Assembly (NCBI GenBank): GCA_963170055.1
Contig: CAUJGJ010000258.1
Span: 3,308,601 to 3,372,600, forward strand
DNA: 64,000 bases
Reading direction: 5' to 3'
From: Halisarca cf. caerulea
Lineage: Eukaryota; Porifera; Demospongiae; Chondrillida; Halisarcidae
The notes beneath the pieces were generated by a model. That model was given only the letters and a program-made list of their open reading frames with translations, did no database searches and had not been told where the DNA came from. Position numbers and translations under genes: made by a program. Shown in pieces: positions 1 to 12,253 of this stretch (its first letter is position 1; the number at the start of each line of letters is the position of its first letter).

Positions 1-1569
1 ACACATACATGGCCGTACACCTCTACAAAGGACCACCTGTACCAAGTAAGTATTGCGGCTGACCCAGTGGCCACCTCAGTGAGTCCAACACACCCCCTGT
101 GTGTGTAAGGATAACCTATCTACAGAAACAACATTCAATTGGTCCTTCTTCGTGCTAATGGTCATGTCTCGCTGTACTTGGCCATATATGTGATAAGGCA
201 TACAAGAACCACAAGCCGACAGTCTGAGCCAAAGGTGCTCCCACTCACCTGAAGTTTGGAGTCTCTGCAATTGGATCCTCCCCAAGGGCCACGGTAAACA
301 TCTGGATTCATTGTCTAGAGAGGAAGGGAACTGTGCTGTGATCACAAATACATGACCCTAACCCTAACACTAACACTACATCACATGACAATCACACCAA
401 ATCACATGACAATCACACACCACATCACAGGGGGAGATCACTCACCACATCACCTGATAATCACCCACCACATCACGATCATCAACCAGCACTACCTCAC
501 CTGGTGTATGCCCATCCTGAGTGGAGTGGGGTAGGACCAAGAGCTGAGAGCAGTCAATCCCATGGTGGAGGGACTTGCTCCGTGGTATGCATTCCTGGGA
601 CAGGACACAGTATAAGGTCAACGATATGGTCGGATGCCATCACACCCACTGCTCCACCTACTAATACACTCGCCAACACATCCACTGGTCCACCCACTAA
701 CACACCCATTGTTCCTTTCTACTCATTGTGATTCCACCACACCTACTACCACACCCATTGCCCCACCCACCTGAGCGAGACAATCTCATAAGCTCCTGTG
801 TGCAGTCTAGCCATTAGCATGGCAAGGTCATTGGCCTCTGAGCCACTGTTGGTCAGGTACACTACCTTGAGGTTCCCGGGCATGGTAGACACCAGTTTCT
901 CCGCATACTCTTGCATGGGTGGAGTGACGTAGATACATGTTGTGTGCCAAAGACGGTTGAGCTGATCCTGGAGCTTTCCCACAACTTTCCTGTGGTAGAA
1001 GTGGGATGGTTATAGGTTTCCATGGAAACAACACACACATCTCCTCACGGATGACAGTGTCCAACGCTAACAGTCACAATTCCAGCAAAAAGATCGAGAT
1101 ACCTCCTACCTGTGTGGTCCCACAGCCACTGCATGTAGCCCTAAGCAGAGGGGAGGGGAGGGGGTGGGGTACGTGGTCCTTACAGCCACTGTGGCCGGGA
1201 CCAGATACAATCGGTACAACATACTTATTGAGAGCAGTATTGAAAGTAAGTGCGTGGATCACAGGATGAGTAGGTCACAGGATAAGTGGGTGGGTCATTG
1301 GATGAGTGGGTGGGTCACACTGATGCTGAAAGTGACCTGGGAACCGCCTACCTGATGGATCAGTACAGGCTTCTTGTAGTAAGCCATCAGAGCAGGGCTC
1401 ATGATGGACTTACGGGTTTCCATGTGGAACTCGTATGACTTGCCCTAAACAAGTGAGGGACATCAGAACAATATCAATCACACACGCACACACACATATG
1501 CATGCACGTGTGCACGCACACACACACATGCATGCGCGCTTGCACGCACACATGCACACGTGTATGCAT

Positions 1570-1639
<70 letters not shown>

Positions 1640-1648
1640 ACAGTGACA

Positions 1649-1736
<88 letters not shown>

Positions 1737-2380
1737 TACACACAGTGACACACACACACATGCACGCGCACACACATACACACACACACACAGCATAAGG
1801 CTCTGGCTTGAAGTCACATGTTGGCATATCCATATATACTAAAAAAGGAAAAATAAAATAAGCCTAAACCTCGGCCTATACTCAAAGCGGAATAACACAG
1901 TAACATGGTGCATGGTTGAAACAATACGGATAGGGATACACACAAACAGAGAGTTCCAAGTATCAAGATGAGGTAGTTGAGGGCCCGGGCATTTAACCAA
2001 CAGGTCAAAACGATTTATACATAAGGTAGAGGGCCCTAATTCCGAACAGGGTATCTCCTAGCCGACACAGAAAGATCTAAGTTTTATTCTTCTACAGCTG
2101 TTATGTCCTGTATTAGTGCTAAGAAATGCTAGGCTGAAATTCCCCTAAGTTTCGTTCCTGGGCTCAGGAAAAGCGGTGTTCGGAATTAACAACTGTTCGA
2201 AACTAGCGACCTCTACCTTATAACTCAACGACAAATCATAAAATTAGCAAAACAAAATTCACTCAGATAGTTCTCAATACGCTGCAGCTAACATTGAGAG
2301 CTCGCAGAGAGACGCTTCGCCAAAAAGATCCCAGGACGAGGCAAGCGTAGCGACAGATCTAGAACTGCTCGGATGGCCAT
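1..2380 (-). CDS. AGXT2: alanine-glyoxylate aminotransferase 2-like, mitochondrial (3' end outside window)
   Basis: Class III PLP-dependent aminotransferase; AGXT2 moves amino groups from alanine or beta-amino acids to glyoxylate in mitochondria. Exons seen: 2293-2380, 1792-1838, 1352-1444, 1049-1142, 771-989, 501-594 and 249-314. The first exon, from the ATG at 2378-2380, encodes an Arg/Leu-rich presequence ([16 protein letters not shown]...) typical of mitochondrial import. Later exons carry family blocks: [61 protein letters not shown] and [17 protein letters not shown]. The PLP-lysine half lies beyond base 1, and I could not place the exon below 249 with confidence. Phases agree at every junction except 1352/1142, where the 1049-1142 exon begins with four G although two would keep the frame. 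The donor of 1792-1838 opens into a (GT)n tract. The family is secure; orthology to AGXT2 rather than a close paralogue is likely. Confidence 0.88.
2022..2220. mobile_element. MITE family A, copy 1 (199 bp)
   Basis: Terminal inverted repeats TAAGGTAGAG / CTCTACCTTA bound 199 bp with no coding capacity. The element lies in intron 1 of AGXT2. A second copy of exactly the same length is at 52856-53054. If the outermost TA is taken as the target duplication, the insertion pattern fits a Tc1/mariner-type MITE; that assignment is inference. Confidence 0.75.
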
Positions 2381-2417
2381 TTTGCTTGGTCAGGTTGGTG
2401 CAACTACAGCAAGTGGG

Positions 2418-2484
2418 TAGTCTGGCTACCTAGACCGTCCCGTGTACAGGCACGGGACGGCAAGTAGTCCAGATAACCAGACCA
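2418..2484. mobile_element. small fold-back element
   Basis: Contains a perfect 10 bp hairpin (CCGTCCCGTG, loop TACAGG, CACGGGACGG) inside an imperfect outer repeat GTCTGGYTAYCTA. It lies about 40 bp upstream of the AGXT2 ATG. The GTCTGG/CCAGAC ends link it loosely to the other fold-back elements of this window. Confidence 0.5.
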
Positions 2485-3004
2485 AAGGCAAGGCTATATA
2501 GCTATATCGAGTGGTGCTGGGTGTCTGTAACCTCCATCGAAGACTGTCTGCATGGCATGCAGTTGTCAATTCATGATGGCTGCAGCCGTATACCTGCGGC
2601 ACAAATCTAGCCAGGAGCACACCACTATATAGGACACAACTAGAGTGGTCCGATGACAGATTGCAGCATTTATACAAAACACAAAAAAGTTCAAAGCAAA
2701 ATATAGACACAAATAGAAATACTTGGGAACCAGTCAACATGAACCTCAAGGGACTGATGAAAAATGCTCATTTTATTGGAATTTCATGTTATCAGAACAA
2801 TATTATAGGAATACTAGAGGTGTTGATGGGGCCACTCACTACTCCTGTCATGTTAAGTGAGCTTGTGTTAGCAGGTTCCACTGTAGCAGGGAAGATTGCT
2901 GCCATCTCCTCCCCTAGGCCTGTGAACGCGGGACAAAATTATTCCTATATCCCATAATGGAGTAAGCCATGCCCTGCTCCATTCAACCAGTTATGCCAAG
3001 TCTT

Positions 3005-3580
3005 ACAGTACTGAGTGCAGAGTACAGAGTGCAGAGTGCAGAGTACAGAGTAGATCCAGGGTTTGCAGGCCACCGAGTGCACCTTCTCTTAGAGTACAGA
3101 GTACAGAGTAGATCCAGACACTTCAGGCCACCAAGTCTTATAGTACAGAGTGCAGAGTAGACCCAGACACTTCAGGCCACCAAGTCTTATAGTACAGAGT
3201 ACAGAGTAGATCCAGACACTTCAGGCCACCAAGTCTTATAGTACAGAGTACGGAGTAGATCCAGACACTTCAGGCCACCAAGTCTTATAGTACAGAGTAC
3301 GGAGTAGATCCAGACACTTCAGGCCACCAAGTCTTACAGTACAGAGTACGGAGTAGATCCAGACACTTCAGGCCACCAAGTCTTATAGTACAGAGTACAG
3401 AGTAGATCCAGACACTTCAGGCCACCAAGTCTTATAGTACAGAGTACAGAGTAGATCCAGACACTTCAGGCCACCAAGTCTTATAGTACAGAGTACGGAG
3501 TAGATCCAGACACTTCAGGCCACCAAGTCTTATAGTACAGAGTACGGAGTAGATCCAGACACTTCAGGCCACCAAGTGCA
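3005..3580. repeat. 49 bp minisatellite, about 11 copies
   Basis: Unit contains GTACAGAGTACGGAGTAG followed by CACTTCAGGCCACCAAGTC. Copies differ mainly by A/G in the TACRGAGTA core; the first copies are shorter. Confidence 0.9.
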
Positions 3581-4252
3581 CCTTCTCTTTTCTTCCTGTA
3601 ATTCAATTACTACATTATGGACAGTAGTACTCCATATGTAGGATTGACATGGAAAAAAATATAATAATCACACAAACACACCTTGACCATAGATACTCTG
3701 TATAGACTTAGTTGCTGTACATCACAAAACTCTCTGTCATTCAACATGCACCACTATACCTGTGCCCAAGGTCACACCATAGACCAGAACTTCAACCATT
3801 TATTTTACAGCTATAATTGCACTTGACGAGGATCTTCTACCTCCGGCCCTTTGCAATGTCTCATTGTTTTGAAAACTGGTGTCACATAAACTGCACAAAA
3901 CCCTCATCTCCTATACAATTATATGGTGCGAAGTGCAGAAATATCTATAGGTTAAGGTGCTGGAACCCATCCTTGGAGATATTGTCAAACCAGTCAACCA
4001 GTGCCTGTAGGAGCTGGTCACTTGAAATCAATCCATGTCAAGATGTAACTGGCATTGGACTAAACCATGCTGGGTTTCAGTGCCATCTAGGGCTGGAGGG
4101 CAGAACTACCTGTGCAGGGCAGTTGAGTCACATCAGCACCCCTCGGCCTGGGGTCCAACATGTCAACCAATGACTTCCACATGCAGACGTGTACATGGTC
4201 ATCTCTTGTACAAACTGGTGGTGGGTTGTGTATTACTTCACATAATCTATAG

Positions 4253-7200
4253 TTAAAGCATTTGCTTTTTCTCGAGTCTATAGTTCTTGATATTCTCCAA
4301 ACACTTTCCTTCAAGCTTGTGATACAAAGCAATGGCTCCCTTGTTCCAGTCAAGTACTTGGTACCTCAGAAAATCCCAATTATTAGTCGATATAAACTAT
4401 AGCAAAAACAAAATTAATTGGCAACTATTACTATCCAGAGAAACACAAACTGCACTCCTCCCATCACAGAAGAACGCATGCTGGGTTAAAATTGTTCACT
4501 TGCAAATCCAAGAAGTTTGACTTTCCAGAAAACATACATAGGACATGTTCACAACTGCCCTAGTTCACCAGTCAATGCTGTCTTCCCTCACACCCAACAA
4601 CCAAGGGAAGAAATATACTCACTTTAGCAAGCATTCTCATCATTTCTGTACCAAGTCCAGCACCTTAAAAGGAATAGATGAATAGTAAGGAGGGAGAGGA
4701 GGGGAGGGAGGGGAGGAGGGGAGGGAGTGGAGGGAGTGCAGGGGAGAGGAGTGAGAAGAGGGAGAAGATGGAACAGTAGAAGAAACAGTGCAGACAAGAA
4801 AGGGACTTACCTCTGTACTTTGGAGTGACATAAAGGTCTTCCATGTGTATCCCTTGTTCAAGGGCTTCATAAACAGGGAAGAAAACAGTGAATCCAACGA
4901 CCTTGGGTCCACTCTCTGTGGGGGCTGATTAGTCAGTTGTAATATATCAACTGTACACATCTATGAAAGGTGTGTGAGAGAGCAGCTCACTTTCAGCCAC
5001 AAGAAAGTTGTAGCACTTGCAAGGGCCAAATGCACACTCAATCATTTCTTGAGGGAAACAGACAATTCAGACATAATCCATCAGAACATCATCTCCCTCG
5101 GCATGATATCTCCATTACCACTCTCGCCATCACCATCATTATTTCCATCACCACTACACAGATCCAAGGGGTGAACTGTACAAAAATCTCTACCCCCTCC
5201 TCCCACAACCTATCTCATCCCCTCCCCCCCACCCCCCAAAACCAAAACCTATCACACACCCCACCCCCACAACCAGTACCTATCCCCACCCCCTCCTCCC
5301 ACAACCAAAAACTATCCCATCCCCCACCCCTTCCTCCCACAACCAAAACCTATCCCCACGCTCTCCTCCCACAACCAAAACCAATCCCCCCCCCTCCTCC
5401 CACAACCAAAACCAATCCCCCCTCCTCCCACAACCAAAACCTATCCCATCCCCCACCCCCTCCCCCCACAACCAAAACCTATCCCATCCCCCACCCCCTC
5501 CCCCCACAACCAAAACCTACCCCCACCTCCTCCCACAACCAAAACCTATCCCCACCCCTCCTCCAACAACCAAACCTATCCCATCCAAACAACCAAAATC
5601 TGCCCCCCCTCTCCAAACACACTCTGAATACCTTTCTCTCCAATTACCACAGCTTCTGGCTCCTTTTCATACACAGCTAACTCCTACAGGAAGGGGGCAG
5701 TGTGGGCGCATGTTCAAAGTCAGGACTGTACAGACTACAGTGGGCAGGCATGGAACAACACCATACCGGAGCGGGAACTATTGTGGACTATATTCAGCTA
5801 CACTGAACAGCACTGTAGCACACAGGACCATACAGGGCCACAGTAGACCACACTGGACCAGACTGTGTAGTCCACCCTGCTGTGTAGTGCACCCTGCTGT
5901 GTAGTGCACCCTGCTGTGTAGTGTGCCACGCTGTGTAGTGCACCCTGCTGTGTAGTGCACCCTGCTGTGTAGTGCACCCTGCTGTGTAATGCACCCTGCT
6001 GTGTAGTGCACCCTGCTGTGTAGTGCACCGTGCTGTGTAGTGCACCGTGCTGTGTAGTGCACCGTGCTGTGTAGTGCACCGTGCTGTGTAGTGCACTGTG
6101 CTGTGTAGTGCACCCTGCTGTGTAGTGCACCCTGCTGTGTAGTGCACCACGCTGTGTAGTGCACCCTGCTGTGTAGTGCACCATGCTGTGTAGTGCACCC
6201 TGCTGTGTAGTGCACCGTGCTGTGTAGTGCACTGTGCTGTGTAGTGTACTGTGCTGTGTAGTGTACCCTGCTGTGTAGTGCACCCTGCTGCGTAGTGCAC
6301 CGCGCTGTGTAGTGTACCGTGCTGTGTAGTGCGCCGTGCTGTGTAGTGCGCCGTGCTGTAGCATGAACTTACAATTACAAGGTCAAGGACTTCTTTGATG
6401 TGCTCTTGAGTGCCTAACTTGATGGTAATCTCTCCCAGGTCCCTCTTCTTGAGTAGTCCACCTTCAGAAAAGGTCTTCACAGATTCAGCTGACATTTTGT
6501 AGTTGAGGAAATCCACAAAAGATGGTTTGAATTTGTTTGAAAAGTTCATCTCCATCTTCTCAGTGCAATCTATCAACCAGTTGATACGTGCACACTTCTC
6601 AGCTAAAGCAATCTACAGGAGTCAAACACACGCAGCTCAGTAACTGCCTTCAACACACGCAGCTCAGTAACTGCCTTCAACACACGCAGCTCATGCAGTA
6701 ACTTCCTTCAACACACGCAGCTCAGTAACTGCCTTCAACACACGCAGCTCATGCAGTAACTGCCTTCAACACACGCAGCTCAGTAACTGCCTTCAACACA
6801 CGCAGCTCATGCAGTAACTGCCTTCAACACACGCAGCTCAGTAACTGCCTTAACACACGCAGCTCAGTAACTGCCTTCAATACACGCAGCTCAGTAACTG
6901 CCTTCAACACACGCAGCTCAGTAACTGCCTTCAACACACGCAGCTCAGTAACTACCTTCAACACACGCAGCTCAGTAACTGCCTTCAACACACGCAGCTC
7001 AGTAACTGCCTTCAACACACGCAGCTCAGTAACTGCCTTCAACACACGCAGCTCAGTAACTGCCTTCAACACACGCAGCTCAGTAACTGCCTTCAACACA
7101 CGCAGCTCAGTAACTGCCTTCAACACACGCAGCTCAGTAACTGCCTTCAACACACGCAGCTCAGTAACTACCTTCATGCTCAGGAGAACATCTCCAATGA

Positions 7201-7310
7201 CATTGTGTGCATATTATGAGTAGTATATAACACACAGAACACACATAAAATTACACATGTTTGCACACCCATGCATGCATGCATGCACTCACACACTCAC
7301 ACACACACGT

Positions 7311-7353
<43 letters not shown>

Positions 7354-7372
7354 CACACACACACACAAATGT

Positions 7373-7447
<75 letters not shown>

Positions 7448-7452
7448 TGCAT

Positions 7453-7487
<35 letters not shown>

Positions 7488-9061
7488 CACCCACATACTC
7501 CCCCACAGAGTATTATTACATATTATATTACAGTACACAAAGCACACACAGTACACAAGCACACACAGTACACAAAGCACACACAGTACACAAGCACACA
7601 CAGTACACAAAGCACACACAGTACACAAAGCACACACAGTACACAAAGCACACACAGTACACAAAGCACACACAGTACACAAAGCACACACAGTACACAA
7701 AGCACACACAGTACACAAAGCACACACAGTACACAAAGCACACACAGTACACAAAGCACACACAGTACACAAAGCACACACAGTACACAAAGCACACACC
7801 TGCACAATTTCTTTGCCCAAAGAAGAGCCAACTCCTTCCCCTGCATGAAAGAACTCATTCAACCAAGAGCATTAGAACTGTACAAACTACAACTGACCTC
7901 TGTAGTCTTCGGTGACGAAAATGTCCTTAACATGAAGTGCTCTTCCTGTCCATGTGGAGAAGGTGTAGTAGAAGGAAGCATAGCCAACAGGCATCACCCC
8001 ACCTGGTGCACAGGCAGTAGGAACGTATGTGAAGTACGAGCCGATTGGTGGCTCTCAGGTGACAGAGACACTCTGAGTGCCCTGTGATCGCCTGTGACTA
8101 ACCACCACTAACGGATAAAGAGTGACTTGGACTAACCTTTTGATGTGGTCTTCTCAGCGACTACAAACGACAGTGAAGGGTTTTCCTCAAAACTCGCACT
8201 ACACGTCTTGTGGGCTACAGAAGACATAAAATGCTCCCACTCTTAGCACACTCATCATACATTCTATCCGTCACCATTCACTCTACACACACTCAAACCA
8301 CCACTCCCCAAACACACTCAAACCATCACTCCCCAAACACACTCAAACCACCACTCCCCAAACACACTCAAACCACCACTCCCCAAATACACTCAAACCA
8401 CCACTCCCCAAATACACTCAAACCACCACTCCCCAAATACACTCAAACCACCACTCCCCAAATACACTCAAACCACCACTCCCCAAACACACTCAAACCA
8501 CTACTCCACTCCCTCCCCACATACTAGAGTGGTGCTGGTCACTCAGAATGTCAGCACTGGAAACCACTAGCCATGTGGTGTTTGTCCCCCCTCCCTTTGG
8601 ATAATGGCCGGCCCAGTTTCAATAAGAAATTATGCAATATTCTTACTTTTCAAATGCCATCACTTCCCTCCCTAGGCCTCCCACTGTTACTAGTACTCAG
8701 CGCCACTAACGTGTCATCACAACACATAGGAGCATAAGCCAACGACAATACTATTCAAACCTTTCTTCTGTATCAGTTCCTTTGGCATTCTTGTCTTTGC
8801 TCCAACCATATCCTGGGCACCACAAAACAACATAGCAGCCACTACTTGTGTAAGCTTTAATGAAAATCAAATGCACACCCCACAAATAATACAAACACAC
8901 TGTAGTCTATACTGCTACCAAAATATCTGCGCATAGACGACACACACTCTTCGCTACCTATAGCTACTGCTCCTTCCAGTCATACGTGCACTGCAGGGAC
9001 TAACCGCCATCATATTTGCCAGTAACGGGATGCCCTTCTTCCTTGCGCGTCTGAAGGCCAT
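4253..9061 (-). CDS. tandem two-domain GNAT N-acetyltransferase (SAT/thialysine type)
   Basis: Two consecutive GNAT acetyltransferase domains in one reading frame, related to spermidine/spermine N1-acetyltransferases that acetylate polyamines or thialysine with acetyl-CoA. Exons: possible first 9005-9061, then 8137-8214, 7898-8002, 7800-7840, 6373-6612, 5632-5683, 4991-5047, 4811-4915, 4623-4663, 4253-4396 (TAA 4253-4255). Domain 1 has NPSLSFVVAEK, YASFYYTFSTWTGR, DIFVTEDYR and the acetyl-CoA loop GEGVGSSLG. Domain 2 has YNFLVAE, VVGFTVFFPVYEA, HMEDLYVTPKYR, the loop GAGLGTEMM and the C-terminal YQVLDWNKGAIALYHKL. Exon 6373-6612 joins the end of domain 1 to the start of domain 2. The 105 and 41 bp exons recur in both halves with identical phases, so the gene arose by internal duplication. 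All junction phases agree from 8214 onward. The exon at 9005-9061 (MAFRRARKKG...) is tentative, and an exon between it and 8214 is probably missing. Introns are packed with minisatellites. The substrate cannot be read from sequence. Confidence 0.85.
5185..5600. repeat. C-rich irregular minisatellite
   Basis: Repeats of CCCACAACCAAAACCTATCC with variable C-rich spacers, within an intron of the GNAT gene. Confidence 0.85.
5866..6360. repeat. 17 bp minisatellite, about 29 copies
   Basis: Unit CTGTGTAGTGCACCCTG, containing the palindrome GTGCAC. Point variants occur at the last bases. It lies in the intron just downstream of the GNAT exon 6373-6612. Confidence 0.92.
6616..7177. repeat. 27 bp minisatellite, about 20 copies
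   Basis: Unit contains AACACACGCAGCTCAGTAAC plus TGCCTTC. Some early copies carry a 6 bp ATGCAG-type insertion. Intronic in the GNAT gene. Confidence 0.92.
7289..7500. repeat. (CA)n microsatellite
   Basis: Long, slightly interrupted CA tract in the same GNAT intron as the adjacent 18 bp array. Confidence 0.95.
7533..7799. repeat. 18 bp minisatellite
   Basis: Unit GTACACAAAGCACACACA, about 15 copies. It runs directly into the splice donor of GNAT exon 7800-7840, so that donor reads GTGTGTG on the minus strand. Confidence 0.92.
8276..8510. repeat. 25 bp minisatellite
   Basis: Unit begins CTCAAACCACCACTCCCCAA; about 9 copies. Intronic. Confidence 0.9.
8595..8634 (+). mobile_element. truncated SINE 3' tail
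   Basis: The segment around AATGGCCGGCCCAGTTTCAA followed by TAAGAAATTA matches the 3' tail of the SINE copies at 22545 and 22957. Confidence 0.55.
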
Positions 9062-9824
9062 TTTCAAGACGTCTAGTGATCGAACTATAGGTTTGTAGTA
9101 TTCTAGTCTCGTACCCAGACCGTTACTCGGGTGCCGGCGGGAGGGTCTGCAGGGGTATCAGACTCGAGCAGACTAGTACGGACTAGTATTCAATGATCGA
9201 ACAGGGCTGGCTGGCGTTTGTCACGTGATGTGATACGCGGTGCTTGGATGGCGGTAGCGCCAGTAGTGTACGCGGCATGCGTTTCTCCAGTTTACCAGAC
9301 AGGTAGAATTAATGATATATAGTCACAAAGGAATATAAGGTTATAATTAGTAGTAAAGAACATGCACGTTGGTACATACTATGTTTACCAGACAGGTACC
9401 AGTATCTGGTAGCCTCGCCCCCCAACAAGGGTGGTCTGGGTACGAGACTAAGTATCTGGTGTCAAATTGTTAAATTAATACCAGCTGCACCAGTACCATA
9501 GCTACATGGTATTTGCAGGTGTCAAAATTATCACCATTTCACTGCTATGCAATGTTCGTTACTCACAAGCTACTTGGCTGGAGTTGCTGAACTTTGTTCA
9601 ATATAATATCATTTCATTAAAATTGACCATCAAACTGCTCTACACCGACACTTGTGATTCACACTGAATACAAGAAGCTACTGTGGATGCATCACAGATG
9701 CAGTAAACAGGTGTGTACACAGGCAAGGGTGTCCTTATCTGCTCTCCTGCCACAGCAGACCTATGCTACTGTCATGCATTACAACTAAAACCAAAGCACA
9801 TCCAAACAGTAATTCACTACTCAA
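9062..9824. other. intergenic region between GNAT gene and COQ9 3' end
   Basis: Contains the 347 bp fold-back element at 9104-9450, a TCACGTGA E-box at 9221-9228, and AT-rich unique DNA. No gene-like frame was recognised. Confidence 0.6.
9104..9450. mobile_element. fold-back element with 18 bp perfect TIRs (347 bp)
   Basis: TAGTCTCGTACCCAGACC at 9104-9121 is the exact reverse complement of the sequence ending at 9450. There is no coding capacity. It is the largest member of a local family whose ends read TAGTCTCn..CCAGAC. Confidence 0.8.
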
Positions 9825-11339
9825 TTATCTAATCCTCCATCCTAGAGCATTTACCATCTGTGGAAGAAGAAAACAATCCATAAGACAGTGTCAGCATAGA
9901 CACAAACAACCAGCTGGACCACAAACAACCAGCTGGACCACAAACAACCGGCTGGACCACAAACAACCGGCTGGACCACAAACAACCGGCTGGACCACAA
10001 ACAACCGGCTGGACCACAAACAACCGGCTGGACCACAAACAACCGGCTGGACCACAAACAACCAGCTGGACCACAAACAACCAGCTGGACCACAAACAAC
10101 CGGCTGGACCACAAACAACCGGCTGGACCACAAACAACCAGCTGGACGACAAACAACCAGCTGGACCACAAACAACCGGCTGGACCACAAACAACCAGCT
10201 GGACCACAAACAACCAGCTGGACCACAAACAACCGGCTGGACCACAAACAACCGGCTGGACCACAAACAACCAGCTGGACCACAAACAACCAGCTGGACC
10301 ACAAACAACCAGCTGGACCACAAACAACCAGCTGGACCACAAACAACCAGCTGGACCACAAACAACCGGCTGGACCACAAACAACCGGCTGGACCACAAA
10401 CAACCAGCTGGACCACAAACAACCGGCTGGACCACAAACAACCAGCTGGACCACAAACAACCAGCTGGACCACAAACAACCGGCTGGACCACAAACAACC
10501 AGCTGGACCACAAACAACCGGCTGGACCACAAACAACCAGCTGGACCACAAACAACCAGCTGGACCACAAACAACCGGCTGGACCACAAACAACCGGCTG
10601 GACCACAAACAACCAGCTGGACCACAAACAACCAGCTGGACCACAAACAACCAGCTGGACCACAAACAACCGGCTGGACCACAAACAACCAGCTGGACCA
10701 CAAACAACCAGCTGGACCACAAACAACCGGCTGGACCACAAACAACCGGCTGGACCACAAACAACCAGCTGGACCACAAACAACCAGCTGGACCACAGTG
10801 CACTCATTTAACTCACAGTTTTTAGAGAAACACTTGTAAAAGCAGAAAGGCTGTTTACTGCTTCTAAGATCTGTAGAATTTTAATCACATACCTCATTGT
10901 GAACATACCTATTATACATCATGTAAGCATGCACACACACTTCACTCATGCTCACCCACATTCATAACTTCAGTGCTAGAAATAGCATTTGACTTTTGCT
11001 AGGACGAATGGCTGACCCAGTATTGGTAGGACATTTTGAAGATTGGTCAGCCATTTCTAACCATCAGAGATTATGCACGTATGTACGTGACATTGTGTAC
11101 ATACATAATACAAAGGAATCTTTAGCACTGAACCTTGAGATTGGCAAAACAAATCGGCACTCGACTGTAATAGCTAATATCAGAGACTCAGCTCTCAGTT
11201 TAGTAGTCAGAAATGGCTGACCCAACTCAATTTTGGTCAGCCATATTCATGTTTTGTTTGGAAAATGGTAGATGGCAGGCAGCTATTTCTAGCTCTGTAA
11301 CTTACCATCTATGTATATACTCACCTACGCATGCAACCA

Positions 11340-11421
<82 letters not shown>

Positions 11422-11866
11422 ACACACACACGCACACATGTACACATACACACACCTGCTTTGTGTTAGTCCCAATGTCTTTAACATCCTTCAGTCTCCT
11501 CTCCATAAACTTCCATGTTTCAACAAAATCCTGTGAGGTGTCTTGTGTCATGTGCAACTCTGACAGGCAGCACACACAGAGATATGGACAAGCATTGGGT
11601 AGGACAACCATAAAACCTGGCTCACCTGTTGAGCAGTAGACCCCAGCCAGTAGTCCTCTCTTTGTGTACCAGTTGGTCTGGGACAAGGTATGAAGGTTGA
11701 GGGTGCACTAGTCTGACTTCGCCAGACCGAATTCAGAATGGAGGAATTCAGTCTGGCTACGTCAGACTAGGGGTCACACACCGAGGGTAGGGGTGTTATG
11801 AACACATGCCAGCCTCACTGATACTGCCAAAAATGTATACAGGCGTGAATGTATGTGCGCGCGCGT

Positions 11867-11920
<54 letters not shown>

Positions 11921-12214
11921 TGCACACACAGAGGAAACTAACATCAGTGGACCTGTCCCCAGCATAGTACCAGATGTCATCCATCAAGTAGCCCAAGTTC
12001 ATGAGAGATGTTGACACATAAAGTGGATTTGACTTGATTGCCAATGCCTATTTTGATGGAAATAGTATATTAAAACACACAGACAAGTATACACACATAC
12101 TGTGTATAAAAGTATGCACACGGACAAGTATACACAAGGATCACACGCATTAACGTACACAAGCACACATTCTACAGGTACTGGAGAATACAAACATATG
12201 TACATGCATACATG

Positions 12215-12253
<39 letters not shown>

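Larger units (their letters stand above)
2381..4252. other. intergenic region between AGXT2 5' end and GNAT gene 3' end
   Basis: Holds the fold-back element near 2418-2484, the 49 bp minisatellite at about 3005-3580, and otherwise unremarkable unique DNA. No reading frame here resembles a known protein. Confidence 0.6.

Noticed and set aside
160..224. Possible next AGXT2 exon with [13 protein letters not shown]
   Set aside because: Weak resemblance to the Cys-rich AGXT2 segment and the phase does not fit the preceding donor; not added to the model.
352..376. Telomere-like CCCTAACCCTAA followed by degenerate copies
   Set aside because: Only about two perfect hexamers within an intron; too short to call an interstitial telomere.
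5866..7800. CRISPR-like appearance of short direct repeats
   Set aside because: Units are contiguous without unique spacers, and the setting is a eukaryotic intron.
9763..10839. 358-residue plus-strand frame of GPQTTSWTTNNRLDHKQPA-type repeats
   Set aside because: It is the 19 bp minisatellite read through; all frames stay open because the unit lacks stops and is not a multiple of three. No family similarity.
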